DNA of 64,000 nt from Cunninghamia lanceolata. Lineage: Eukaryota; Streptophyta; Pinopsida; Cupressales; Cupressaceae. The DNA lies in contig BSBN01001807.1 in assembly GCA_027924645.1 (NCBI GenBank), positions 15,486,001-15,550,000 on the forward strand, read 5' to 3'. The position numbers and the translations under genes are program-made. The notes under the pieces were generated by a model. The model was given only the letters and a program-made list of their open reading frames with translations, was not told the origin of the DNA and searched no databases. Below, one piece after another: positions 24,215 through 34,561 of the stretch. Position 1 is the first letter of the stretch. The number at the start of each line of letters is the position of its first letter.

Positions 24215-24339
24215 GTTAGTGTGCATGAACAAGCAGCAGACACAAGGATACAACAACAGATGGAATAGGTGAGTAGAAAAGGAGAAGAGATCAAAGATAA
24301 ACTACAAGGAAAAAGAGCAAGTTCAAGCATACACCAAAA

Positions 24340-24640
24340 TTGGAGAACAAGGGGGTTCATTCCAAGGATGGAGGAGGTCTGATTGAAGGTAATGATGTAG
24401 GTTTCACAACATTCTTAGATGTGGAAGGAGTCACAGAGCATCCATCAAGTAGCTCTCTTCAGTTGGAGCATAACCTAGGAGCCAAAGAATTCAAGAAGAC
24501 AAGGGATGATGCATATTTCTAGTTTTTAGTTCATTGGAAAGGTTTACCAAATGGAGATATCACTTCAATGTTAGAGAATGACAAGATAAAACATGAATCT
24601 ACTACTGCAACACTATCCTCAAGGGGACTTAAGTTCATTT
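24340..24640 (+). pseudogene. Chromodomain remnant of deleted pol
   Basis: After a short frame containing EFKKTRDDAYF and a stop at 24520-24522, the frame continues FLVHWKGLPNGDITSML (24523-24573), the core of an integrase C-terminal chromodomain. It shows that the element derives from a full chromovirus by loss of about 3 kb of pol between the protease and the integrase tail. Confidence 0.72.
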
Positions 24641-24653
24641 TGCCCGGGGAGTA

Positions 24654-25847
24654 TGGTGCAGGGCACCTAAGCCTTCATGCAAAAGTTGGTCAAGTGCTAG
24701 TATTTGATGTTGTTAAATCATTTTGTTTGTAATAAGGTCTCTAAAGACCATGTTTTAGGTGTTTTTGTGTCTAATTTGAGTCCTAGGAGTGAATTAGGGT
24801 CTTTTTGTTAAAAAGTGTCAAACGTTGTCTTTATTGCAAAATGCAAAATCAAGGAATATGAAGGGTCATAGGTTGTTAGGAAGGCATTTGAACAGTTAGA
24901 AACTCAAAATCTAGTTAGATATGGTTGTGTTGGGTTGTAAACAAGTTGAAAAATCCTTGGGAAGTCAGAGCCAAGGTGGGTGGTTGGTTATTTTGGTGAA
25001 AAATCAATAAAAATACTCTATTTTCTGCATTTTCTACTATATTTTTGTTGTTGTAGTGAATTGTACGGTCTTGTACGGTCAAGTGGAAATGTGAAACTAA
25101 TTGGAGGTGATGTGGAATTGAGTCTACTTTCTGTTTCACTTTGTCCCATTGAATTTCATTGAGATTTGAGCATTTGGCAACCATTTTTCTCCAGATTGGT
25201 ATGGAAAACCTCATGTTTTGGCATAACAATTGCATAAGTGTTAGGGTTTGAAGAAAAACTCTAAAGTGGTGATTGAATTTTCTTGGAAGGGGATTGATAT
25301 ATGTCAAATGATGTGTCTAAGCCATTGGTATTTAGATTTAACCCTTAGAGTGTGAAAACCATAGAGTGACCTAGTTGAACAAGCCTAATTAGGCCTAAAT
25401 TGCAGCATAACAGTCCTATTTTGACCCTTGTGTTACAAAACACCCCCATCTGCATTCAAATTATGTTGTGTAAGAGGATAATGGGTATCCAAAACAATTT
25501 TTATTTCATGGTTTTGAGTTGTTTCCTAAAATTTATGTCAAGAAAAGCCCATTTGATGTCCTAATTGGCCTAATTTGAGTGGTAGCAGTCAAATTTTGAG
25601 GGTTTCATTTCAAAGTAACCCAATCTGCAAACTTGGTATATTATCAAATACCCTAAAGGGTACTCAAAACTATGTTCACATTTTGGGTATGAAGTCTGGT
25701 TAGGAAATTGAGTTGGAAAAATCACTTTTGAAGTACTACTAGAGGATTGAGAGTTAGTGAGCAAAAACTCATCATTTGATGTTTTAAACTTTGTGAAAGT
25801 TTGTTTCATTGGAACATTTGCAAGATCACCCACCCTGCTTTGCATTA
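24654..25847 (+). repeat. 3' LTR of the gag-protease element
   Basis: It follows TGCCCGGGGAGTA and ends TGCATTA instead of TGCATCA, one C-to-T change that removes the canonical CA end. The duplication GATAC follows. Confidence 0.9.
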
Positions 25848-25852
25848 GATAC

Positions 25853-26498
25853 ATGCACTACAACATTTGTCTTCTTGCAAGGTATGAAATGAGCCATCTT
25901 TAAAAATCTGTCTACCACTACAAATATAGAATCATGTCCTCTCCGTGTCTTAGGCAATCCCATCACAAAATCCATGCTTATGTCTTCCCAAGGTCTCTTC
26001 GATACTATCAAAGGTTTGTATAATCCAGTATTTTGACTACTCCCTTTTGCAACTTGACAAACTCTGCACAAGTTTCCTAACATCCTTATGTATCTGAGGC
26101 CAAAAGTAGTTTTCACTCACCAAAGCTACTGGCTTGTCAATGCCAAAATGTCCTGCCAATCCACCATTGTGTTTCTCCTTGATCAAATTATCTCTCATTG
26201 AACTTCTAGGTATGCACAACTAATTTCCTCTTAACAACATATCTTCCTGAATGAAATAATCCAACCACTTACTACTATCTATCACAACAAGTTCCTTACA
26301 TGCTTTCCAAGTTTCTACAAAATTAGTGTCTCCCTCATAAATGTTCTTCAATTCATCAAATCCCAACACTTCAACTCTCATCTCTGTCAACAAGTTTCTT
26401 CTCCTACTCAATGCATCTGCAACTTTGTTTGATTTACCACTCCTATGCTTCAATACAAAAGTTTATTTTTGCATGAACTCTACCCATCTCATATGTCT
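25853..26498 (-). pseudogene. RNase H end, integrase zinc finger and N-terminal catalytic core
   Basis: Read on the minus strand: HRSGKSNKVADALSRR (RNase H end, about 26453-26400), a linker, then NLIKEKHNGGLAGHFGIDK and [20 protein letters not shown] (HHCC finger, 26180-26050) with a frameshift before the last Cys. Next come [14 protein letters not shown] (first catalytic Asp) and [17 protein letters not shown], ending VVVHV at the nested element. A stop after GN at 26220 is explained by CAA/CAG to TAA/TAG. Confidence 0.82.
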
Positions 26499-27690
26499 CT
26501 AATTCAACTTACCTTGACTGCTCAAATATTGCAAAGCTTGATGATCTATATACAACACAAATTCTTTAGGGAACAAGTAATATCTCCACTTCTTCAAGGC
26601 TTGAATTATGGCATAGAACTCCTGATCATAAATTGAATATCTTCTCCTTGCATCTTTCAACTTCTCACTGAAATATGCTACAGGTCTACCTTCTTGACTT
26701 AATACTACTCCAATTGCATTTCCACTTGCATCACAATCTACTTGAAATACCTTATTGAAATCCGGTAATGCCAAAACATGTTGCTCTATCACCTTCTGCT
26801 TCAACAACTCAAAACTTTTATTTGCTCCTGATGTCCACTTGAAATCTTTTCTGTCACCTCTCATTGTCTCTGTCATAAGGTTACAAACTGAACTGAAATT
26901 TCTGATGAACTTCCGGTAGAAACTAGCCAATCCTTGAAATGATCTAACCTCTCCAATGCTCTCCAGTGTAGGCCATTCAACAATTGCTCTTACCTTCTCA
27001 GGGTCCATCTTCAATCCTTTTGTAGAAATTACAAATCCCAAATATACCAATTCTTCCTTCATGAAACTACACTTGATGTTTATCGACAATTTCTCCTCTC
27101 TCAACCTCTACAAAACTTGTCTAATATGCCACAAATGTTCTTCTTTTGTCTTACTAAAAATTAGAATGTCATCCAAATATACAATAACAAACTTACCCAA
27201 GAATCTCTTCAAGACTTCATTCATCCAATCTCATGAAAGTACTCGGTACATTTGTCAGTCCAAAAGGCATCACTAACCACTCATACAATCCTCCATTTGT
27301 CTTAAAAATAGTCTTCCACTCATCTCCCTCTTTAATTCTGATATGATGGTATCCACTCTTCAAATCTATCTTTGTGAAATATCTTGCTCCACTCAAACAA
27401 TCCATAATATCATCCATTCTAGGTAAAGGGAATCTATACTTAACTGTGATCTTGTTTATTGCTCTAGAGTCAGTACATATTCTCCATTCTCCATCTTTCT
27501 TAGGTGCTAACACTACAGGTACTGCACAAGGACTCAAACTTTCTCTAATCAAGCCTTTCCTCAACAACTCTTGTATATGTCTATTCAGTTCTTCATTCTC
27601 TGTCGATGTCATTCTATGTCCTGTTTTATTAGGCAAACTAGATCCCGATATAAGATCCATGTGATGACTAATACTCCTGATTGGTGGCAA
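26499..27690 (-). pseudogene. Reverse transcriptase and RNase H of the chromovirus
   Basis: A first open part (27690-27217) carries [59 protein letters not shown] and [14 protein letters not shown]. An inserted G near 27227 then shifts the frame. The next frame holds the YLDD catalytic motif (about 27190-27160). A second open part (27104-26499) has FHEG-like start, LGFVIS, VRSFQGLASFYRKFI and the RNase H domain with FQVDCDASGNAIG, YSIYDQEFYAI and LYIDHQALQYL. This would be the enzyme block that copies genomic RNA to DNA. The frameshift and stops show that it is dead. Confidence 0.88.
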
Positions 27691-27750
27691 TCCTTCAGAT
27701 ACATTGTCTAATATGATGTCTTCATACTCTGTCAGTAACTCTTTTATCTC

Positions 27751-28323
27751 CTATGGTTGTGATTCTTCAGTCTCCTTCAATGTTTCAAGCTTCTTAGGAA
27801 TCAAGGCATAACACATATTCTCATGTCTCAAACCATCCAGAAATTTTCTTCCATCTACCAAATAGATTCTAGCATTCCCACATACTTCACTCTTAGGGTC
27901 ATCTTCCAAAGGAATCAAGGTAATTTTATTCGCATTTGATGTTATAGTGTATGTATTCTTTCTCCCATCATGTATAGCTTTTCTATCATACTGCCAAGGT
28001 CTACCCAACAAGATATGACATACATTCATAGGCATAATATCACACAAGACTTCATCATGATAAGATCCAATATGAAATTTCACCAAACATTGTTCACTCA
28101 CCAGTACCTTATGATCATCCTAAATCCATGCTATCTAATAGGGCTTAGGGTGTTCCAACTTCAGCTTAGTCACCATCTCCTCTAAAACTAGATTATCTGA
28201 AATACCACTATCAATAACAACTTTACAACATTTACCTCCAGATTTGTATCTGGTTCTGAACAAACTCTTCCTCTGTAGTGATTCCTCATTTATCTCTACT
28301 TGAAATAGTACTCTCCTCATCAC
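27751..28323 (-). pseudogene. Retropepsin of the chromovirus
   Basis: VVIDSGISDNLV (about 28230-28195) contains the intact catalytic DSG. After stops at about 28139 and 28121 the frame resumes with VKFHIGSYHDEVLCD, MNVCHILLGRPWQYDR and GRKNTY. The stops fall at Gln positions (CAA/CAG to TAA/TAG). The same order and motifs occur in the nested element's protease (22457-24214). Confidence 0.82.
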
Positions 28324-28325
28324 AA

Positions 28326-29490
28326 GTGATTCTCCTTTCTCAGGTTTACCAACTGAACTAGGTGATCCAACAGGTTCTTCAACATAAGTTGCTCTTCCAC
28401 TGTTCTTTGTTCTTTTGCATGTACTCCCTTGATTACACTCAAATGCTCTATGTCCTTCACCTCCACACTTGAAACAAGTGCCTCTGAATATTCCCTTATC
28501 AAATCCTCTTCCTTCTCTTTTGTATCCTTCATTTCGGTATGCACTGGGGTTTCCTCTCTAGTAAAAGTTTCTATCATCTCTCCGGTAAGCATTATTATAT
28601 CTATCATCCTTCTTGAATGGGCTATCAGGCTTGTTCTGCTCTGCAAATGATCTATCTCCTCTAGAAAATATTCTACCTCTATGAAATTTACCTCCTTTGC
28701 CTTTTTGTCTCTGATCATGTCTCTTATTCAACTTTTCTTCAACTTTCAGGGCAAACTGGTATGCTTCCTCCAAAGATGTCATCCTCACTAGACTTAGTTT
28801 TTCTTGAATATTTAATCTTAGTCCATTGATGTATCTATCCATTTTCTCCTTGCTTGCTTCACTATGTCCTATCCTTATAATCATCTTATAAAATTCTTCA
28901 GTATACTCCACAGATTTCTCCTTTTGTCTCAGGTTTTGTAATCTCTTCAACAACTCCAGCTCATAGTCAACAGGTATAAACTGATTCTTCAATTTTGTCA
29001 CCATCTTGTCCCACTTTGTAATCTTTTCTTTACCTCTTCTATTTCTATCCAACTTAACTTCCTTCCACCATATAATAGCATGTCCTTTCAACTTTGCCTT
29101 TGCAAATTTCACCTTCTCCGGATCTTCAACTTCTTCATACTCAAAGTATTCTTCCATGTCATTTATCCAGTCAATCAATTCTTTAGGGTTCAAATTACTA
29201 GTGTAATTCAACACATCAACTCTAGGTCTTTTTATAATCTTTGAAATAACTCGCAACATCTTTACCTAATTTGATTCTTCTTCTTCATTACCTCCTAGGG
29301 TTTCACCAATTTGTTCAACAGATTCAAATTCTTCCTCATCATCACTTTCAATATTAGGTCTCGGTGTCAATCCTCTTCGCCTATCTTCCTCAACAACATC
29401 CAATCAAATTCTCATTGTTTTCATCATTTCCATCATCTCATCCATTCTTCTAGCCATTGTTCCAACATCAACAACTCTCCTCAGTGACAT
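28326..29490 (-). pseudogene. Gag of the chromovirus
   Basis: The frame begins at ATG 29490-29488 (MSLRRVVDVG). Two stops (about 29403 and 29268) precede the 233-codon core with ELIDWINDMEEYFEY, KLKGHAIIWWKEV, FIPVDYELELLKRLQN, YTEEFYKMI and RYINGLR. A stop at 28558 is followed by a CCHC knuckle CFKCGGEGHRAFEC (28479-28434). Gag is close in motif order and wording to that of the nested gag-protease element. It forms the particle and binds element RNA. Confidence 0.85.
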
Positions 29491-29677
29491 TCTTCCTAGG
29501 ATCAAGTGCAAACTGCCTCAAGTTTGGCGATCAGACTACAAGGTGACAACTGCCTCACAATTAATGATTAGTTGCGACACAAGCAACCTACCTCAATTTG
29601 GTGATCTGTCCATAGAAAGCTCTTACAGAATTCCCTCGCCAACTTTTCTCAATTTTCTCCCAAAGATTCAAACTTTT

Positions 29678-29689
29678 GCTTTGATACCA
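29678..29689 (-). promoter_or_regulatory. Primer-binding site of the chromovirus
   Basis: On the minus strand TGGTATCAAAGC lies two bases after the LTR end. It matches the initiator tRNA-Met site with one mismatch. Confidence 0.88.
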
Positions 29690-29691
29690 CT

Positions 29692-30529
29692 TGGTGTAGT
29701 CATGGCAGGAGGGTTCACAAAATGAACTGTCCAGACCATGTAGCAAGAGTAAACACAACAGAAACAACTCGAAGAAATGAAACAAATGTAGATTCAGTCA
29801 TTCAGTATATCTTCAAAGACAATCTGGTCAGAATCATGAGGAATTACAATTGGGGCTCAAGGGTCTGATTTCATAATATCAGAATAGGCACAAGATATAG
29901 CTTTGAAGCTCCATCACGCAAAATATAAACTATCAACTATCACTACATGAATCACTTGATAACTACTTTCCTAGGCATCTATTACATCAATATATATCAT
30001 CTCCAGAACAATAGATTCCTCCGCATCGGCCAAGGAAGATCACAAACTCCAATGAAGAGATGTAACGTGTGTACATGGATAGGTCAGACCTAAATGCATA
30101 GAAATCCTCTGCAAGTGAATGGAATGAGGTGCGGATCTCGGGAAAGATCGACCATGAACCAAAGATCATTGAATGATGTGTCATTAGGCTCCACAAGTCA
30201 AGGAATGCTCCACAAGTCTTCTCTTTTAGCTGGTTGTCTAAGACTGTCAGGATACTCTGTTCTAAGAAAATAATTGATCTTCTGATAGCGATATATTTCC
30301 GGTACTTGATCCAAATGCTCTGAATTCTAGATATGATGTAGATGAATGAATATAGATGATAAGTCTTGCTCTGCAAGATCTGAAATGCAGTTGCGGTTGA
30401 ATGTAGACCAAAATGTAGAAACTGCTACTGACTGAACTGCCTGAACTGGAAAATGAAAAGAAACAAACTGAAATGCAAATGTTTTGGTTGATTCAAGATT
30501 TGTCTTGAACTAGGGATGCTCTTGCATCA
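29692..30529 (-). repeat. 5' LTR of the minus-strand chromovirus
   Basis: 838 bp, same ends as the copy at 19311-20170. The target duplication CATAC follows at 30530-30534. Confidence 0.9.
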
Positions 30530-30724
30530 CATACTAGGCATCCTACATTTGCAAGACTTAGTTGTTGTGGTTACAAAAAATATCACATTTTTGGAAGACC
30601 TCGCTTCTCTTGCACTTGTAGGTCTTTGATTGCAATTTCATTTTGATATTGGTTGTGCTTGGTTAATAAATTGTGCATTGTTGTTCTATATCATATTTGC
30701 ATATAATATACGAGGCATTTCATT

Positions 30725-31897
30725 ATGGATTCTTCTCATTTGAAATCTTTGCATGAACATATAATGGATTTTGAAAAATTTTCTAAATTCGTTAGTAAGC
30801 ATCCTCACATGTTAGATGACATAGCATCCATGTATGATGTATCTCATGATGATGATAGATCTTCTTCTACTACTACAAATTGTGATAATACCATGGATAT
30901 ACTCTCTAAAGCATATGATGGTGACTTAGCTTTGCCCACTTCACCCTATGCTTTGGATTCCTCTCCCAAAGATGACATTTTAGTGCAAGAGGGTGAGATC
31001 ATTGATAAAGTTGAACATACTATTTCTACTTCTACCATAGTGCATGATAATCCTATGGCTCATTATGTGGATCTTCCACCTTTGATTGAATGTCCAAATG
31101 CCTTGGATATTAGTAAGGATGTGAAGACCCTTGATATTCCTCCTTTGGTTGAGTATTCAAGTACCTTGGATATCACTAAGGATGTGAAGACCTTGGATGT
31201 TAGTCCTTTGGTTGCATGTTCAAACCCCTTAGACATTACCGACGATACAATCATCAAAAATTTTCATAACAACAATTTACCCTCCTCTCATTCTAATGCT
31301 CTCCCTTAAAAGGATGAAGCATTAGTGGGTGAGGAGAGGTCTCTCACATTAATTCCCTCAGGGATGGATGTTGAGCTTAATCAAAATCAAAGTAATGTTA
31401 ATTCAATCATCATTAATAGACTTATTCTACCCGCTAAGGGAATAATGGATAAGTGTACTAATGTTCCTAAAATCATTGTGCATGGGGCACTTAGTACACC
31501 TCCTCACTTCAAACTGGTGATTAGGGTTTAAGGTGATCCAACACCACCTCAACCCCTGGGTTACATTCTAAATTGTGCAAGACAAATTACTCAAGGAAAT
31601 CAAGGTGTTCAAGATGTCTCGCAACATCACACGGTTTCTCACACATATAACACCCACAATAAAAGTAAGCAAGCACCAAGTGTGCCCATCTCTTTTCCAC
31701 CTTCTCAACCTAACCTACCTCAAACACCTCATCTTCCTCCATATTTTGGTAGAGAATATGATCTTGTCGATCAGCTCCGCGCTACTCCAGCTAAGATCTC
31801 TCTATGGGATTTAATACAAACATCACCTACATACCATGAAATGCTCCAGGAGGCTCTACAAAGGGTGAGTGTTCCACCTGTTGCTAATCTTTCTTAG
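30725..31897 (+). pseudogene. N-terminal protein of the Tat-like element, copy A
   Basis: ATG 30725 opens 194 codons. After a TAA at 31307 and a later TAA near 31529 the same frame continues to 31897, so it was one ORF of about 390 codons. The N-terminus (HLKSLHEHIMDFEKF) is not a classical gag motif. Residues 115-182 are three imperfect 21-residue repeats of the form D(L/I/V)xPLxxxxxxLDI(S/T)KDVKTL. The C-terminal part has QLRATPAKISLWDLI and YHEMLQEAL, similar to the segment before the protease in Tat/Ogre-type Gypsy elements. Copy B carries the same ORF at 49301. The function of the N-terminal part is not known to me. Confidence 0.65.
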
Positions 31898-31979
31898 ATT
31901 GTATGCAGGTGGCATAGATATATCATTTCAACAACATGAATTACCTCCCATAGAAGTTCAAAACTAAAATGAGCCTCTC

Positions 31980-32369
31980 ATGATATTTGTGGATATTGGT
32001 AAAAAGAGGATAAGACACACTATGATTGATGGTGGATTAGGTCTTAATGTTTGTGGAATAGATTTGTTAAATAAGCTCAATATTGATACATCTTTAATTC
32101 AACTGGATGATAAACTCAACATTCATGGCTTTGATAACTTTGGTAGACAATCATTAGGTACCATCGCCTTAGATATTAAGGCTGGACCTAAGACATTGCC
32201 TACCCTTATCCATGTCATGCCTAATTCTCTTTCATACAATCTTCTTCTTAGTACACCATGGATTCATGCCATGGGGGAAGTTCCATTTACCCTTCATCAT
32301 TTAATAAAATTCATCTTTGAAAACAAAATACATACAATTGAAGCCGATCCAACTTCGGCTAGTCTATAG
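31980..32369 (+). pseudogene. Retropepsin-like domain with altered active site
   Basis: 129 codons. HTMIDGGLGLNVCGIDLL corresponds to the retropepsin active-site loop, but the usual D-S/T-G is DGG. IHGFDNFGRQSLGTI and SYNLLLSTPWIHAMG follow, as in Tat-lineage proteases. The preceding ELPPIEVQN segment is also Tat-like. It lies in a different frame from its upstream neighbour, so a frameshift or splice is needed. Changing Ser/Thr to Gly next to the catalytic Asp should impair cleavage. Confidence 0.72.
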
Positions 32370-32398
32370 AACCGAGACACCAAACCCCTTTAATTAGT

Positions 32399-33037
32399 TT
32401 GATCCCTTCTTTAATACTACCCTCTGCTGCTAACAACAACATTGGTAAGGATGGTGTTAGTTCTTTGAATGCATTTTTCGATGATGATTGGCGTTCATTA
32501 TATTTCACACCCTCCTTTGCAGGTGAATATAAAATCCCACCCTCACACCCTAAGACCTTGAAGGTAAATACAATTTCCTCAACACAATCTCATATTCCTA
32601 CAAAGTTTAAACTCAAATTTAATGATGATGGAACCTTTAAAATAGATGAAGATCCACCTTCTCCTACAAGAATGGAGGCCATTTATGATAAAGTGTCATC
32701 TCAATCAAATGAATCATCTAATTCTAATGCTTATCTTGGTAATGAAGTGGCCTCTTTAGATTTCAATTCCCATGGGATGATTGAAACAAAGATTAATCCT
32801 CCTCACAGTGATAAAAATAATGATCCTTCTTCTTCAACATATAATCACACTTCTAAAAAAAAATCTAGCCATATGGCCTCTCTTCATCCTTCGATCATAG
32901 AGAAGCGTTATGAGCATGGATTCAAAATTATTTCAAAACAAGGATACAATGGAAATGGGTTAGGATGTAAAGAGCAAGGAACTAAAGAGCCTATGGAACC
33001 GAAACCACACTTGTCTAAAGTAGGTTTGGGTTTCTAG
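32399..33037 (+). pseudogene. G-patch-like domain protein of the Tat-like element
   Basis: An open frame of 212 codons without a convincing ATG start, in the frame of the N-terminal ORF. Most of it is Ser/Asn/Pro-rich. The C-terminal 40 residues hold KRYEHGFKIISKQGYNGNGLGCKEQG and end HLSKVGLGF, with the spaced glycines (GYNGNGLG..EQG...GLGF) of a G-patch. (The first quoted run is given in two parts by its key residues: HGFKIISKQGY and GNGLG.) G-patches bind RNA or helicases and occur after the protease in some retroelements. Assignment is by motif only. Confidence 0.6.
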
Positions 33038-34561
33038 CCTTCTCTTACATTCTCACCACCATGTTCACAACAAACAGGATTGCTTCCTACTCCCCCTATA
33101 GCCTCTTTTCTTTCTCAACAAGAGTGTATGTTGTCGAGTCTACTAAAATACCACTTAATCACTCTTCCTCCTCCAAAAAATGAAAAGATACAACATAGCA
33201 TTTCAACACATTATTGTGCCTATCATCAAGAACTTGCCCATTCCACTAACGAATGTTGAGTCTTGAGTAGAAAAATTCAATAACTTCGCACAAGGTTTGG
33301 CTCTAGCACTTCTCATCATGCTTCATGTAGTCCCTAGAGAACCTTGTCCTTCTTTTGTCTATGTGGCACCTCGTAGCAATGCTTGGCATCATACCATGAC
33401 TACACAAGCTATTGTGTATCATGCCTATAAGCATCACCTTGGTTTTCCCTTCTTGCGGACAATCCCTTGTTGTGATGTAACTTTCGAAGATCACAAGCCA
33501 TTTGGGCATGTGCTTTTAGAAGGCTTGCATGCTTATCTTATGTTTCTTTCTCACTCTACCTTAAAGGTGATTGGTCCCTGTTGGAGTTATCAATCACTTT
33601 AATGTGGGGGCATGTATTGTGCTATCAAGCCTTACTTCCTTCTTTCTATCTAAACACTTGTTGATTATCTTGGTTACTACTCTCTTGGAAAGGTTTAAGG
33701 AAAACTTGGAAACAAGATCTTGAGTCTATCTTGTTCTCCTAAGTTGAAACTTGGAAGAAATATCTTAAGTCTATCTTGTTTTCCTAAGTTGAAGCTCCTT
33801 GCATGTTTGGGAGAAGGGTTGCATCACCAACTAGAATTTGGTAGTAAGGTCACTTTGCCTTCTTATTCTGCAGGACTTCCCTTGCATGTTTGTGAGAAGG
33901 GTTGTCCCACCAACTAGAGTTTGGTAGTAAGGTTGCTCTGCCTTGTTATTCTATAAGGCTTCACGTAATTCCTCTTGCGGGAGGTATCTTGGTGTTTTCC
34001 TTTGAGTGGAAACACTTTCCTTTTGAGATGGATTATGTGTTTGATATGTTTGTACTTCTGCTATGCTTCTTCTTATTTCTAACTAACTCCTTATCATCCT
34101 TATTTATCACATCTTGGGGACATGGTGAATGAGACATCACTTAGATCGAGGTCTCCTTTGTCATGCTAACTCAAAGTCTTGCGTATTATGTTCTTATATA
34201 TTATTATTCTCTATGTATTGCTTATGCTTCTTGTGTATTCTATGTATACTTTGTACCTTATATATATATGATTCGTGTATACTTTGTGTATTGCATGTAT
34301 GCGTTGTGATTTCCCAAGTGTATGCCTTGTGTATGTCTTGTCTTATCTCATGTCTTCTAAATGCTTCATGTTTAAGTGATGTGTCTTATGTGTATGTCAA
34401 TCATCATAGACTCCTAGAATCCTAAACTTGGGGGCTTGATCACTCTTCAATTTTAGTGTCATTATGGGGCCTCTATGTTTGTTGTATTTGGATTGTGTCT
34501 TCTCCATCCTTTAGTATGAGTTTGAATGTAATTTCATACCTACACTAAAGTGGGGACTAAA
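33038..34561 (+). other. 3' region of Tat-like copy A; zinc-knuckle-like remnant, no RT
   Basis: At about 33205-33265 a frame reads HYCAYHQELAHSTNEC, resembling the C..H...GH.T..C knuckle of Tat-type polyproteins with Gly changed to Ala. ORF 33297-33602 (101 codons, DVTFEDHKPFGHVLLEG) is unrecognised. 33798-33963 is an 83-bp tandem duplication. Low-complexity TGTAT/CTTGTGT sequence runs from 34190 to 34400. The polypurine tract AAAGTGGGGACTAAA (34547-34561) ends it. No RT or integrase motif appears. Confidence 0.6.
33798..33963 (+). repeat. 83-bp tandem duplication
   Basis: Two units begin CTTGCATGTTTGKGAGAAGGG at 33798 and 33881 and share CCACCAACTAGA-TTTGGTAGTAAGGT. A shorter duplicated phrase (AAGTCTATCTTGTT-TCCTAAG) lies just upstream at 33720-33790. 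Confidence 0.85.

Larger units (their letters stand above)
21123..25847 (+). mobile_element. Non-autonomous Gypsy element with gag-protease only (TR-GAG-like)
   Basis: LTRs are 21123-22317 and 24654-25847 (1195 and 1194 bp). A tRNA-Met-type primer site is at 22321 and a polypurine tract TGCCCGGGGAGTA at 24641-24653. The target duplication is GCTAC (21118-21122) and GATAC (25848-25852), one mismatch. The 2.3-kb interior has an open gag-protease frame of 585 codons, then about 300 bp holding a chromodomain remnant. RT, RNase H and most of integrase are absent. The gag is of the same family as that of the host chromovirus at 28326-29490. Plant elements with LTRs and a lone gag are known as TR-GAG. 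Here the protease is kept too. Confidence 0.9.
19311..30529 (-). mobile_element. CRM/Galadriel-like Ty3/Gypsy chromovirus, minus strand, with nested element
   Basis: LTRs lie at 29692-30529 (5') and 19311-20170 (3'). The primer site is at 29678-29689, then come gag, protease, RT, RNase H, integrase and a C-terminal chromodomain down to about 20250. The 5-bp target duplication CATAC occurs at 19306-19310 and 30530-30534, inside the leader of Tat-like copy A. A gag-protease element (21123-25847) interrupts the integrase. Frameshifts and stops make it inactive. The LTRs differ at more than one base in ten over the first 250 bp by eye, so it is older than its passenger. Confidence 0.92.
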
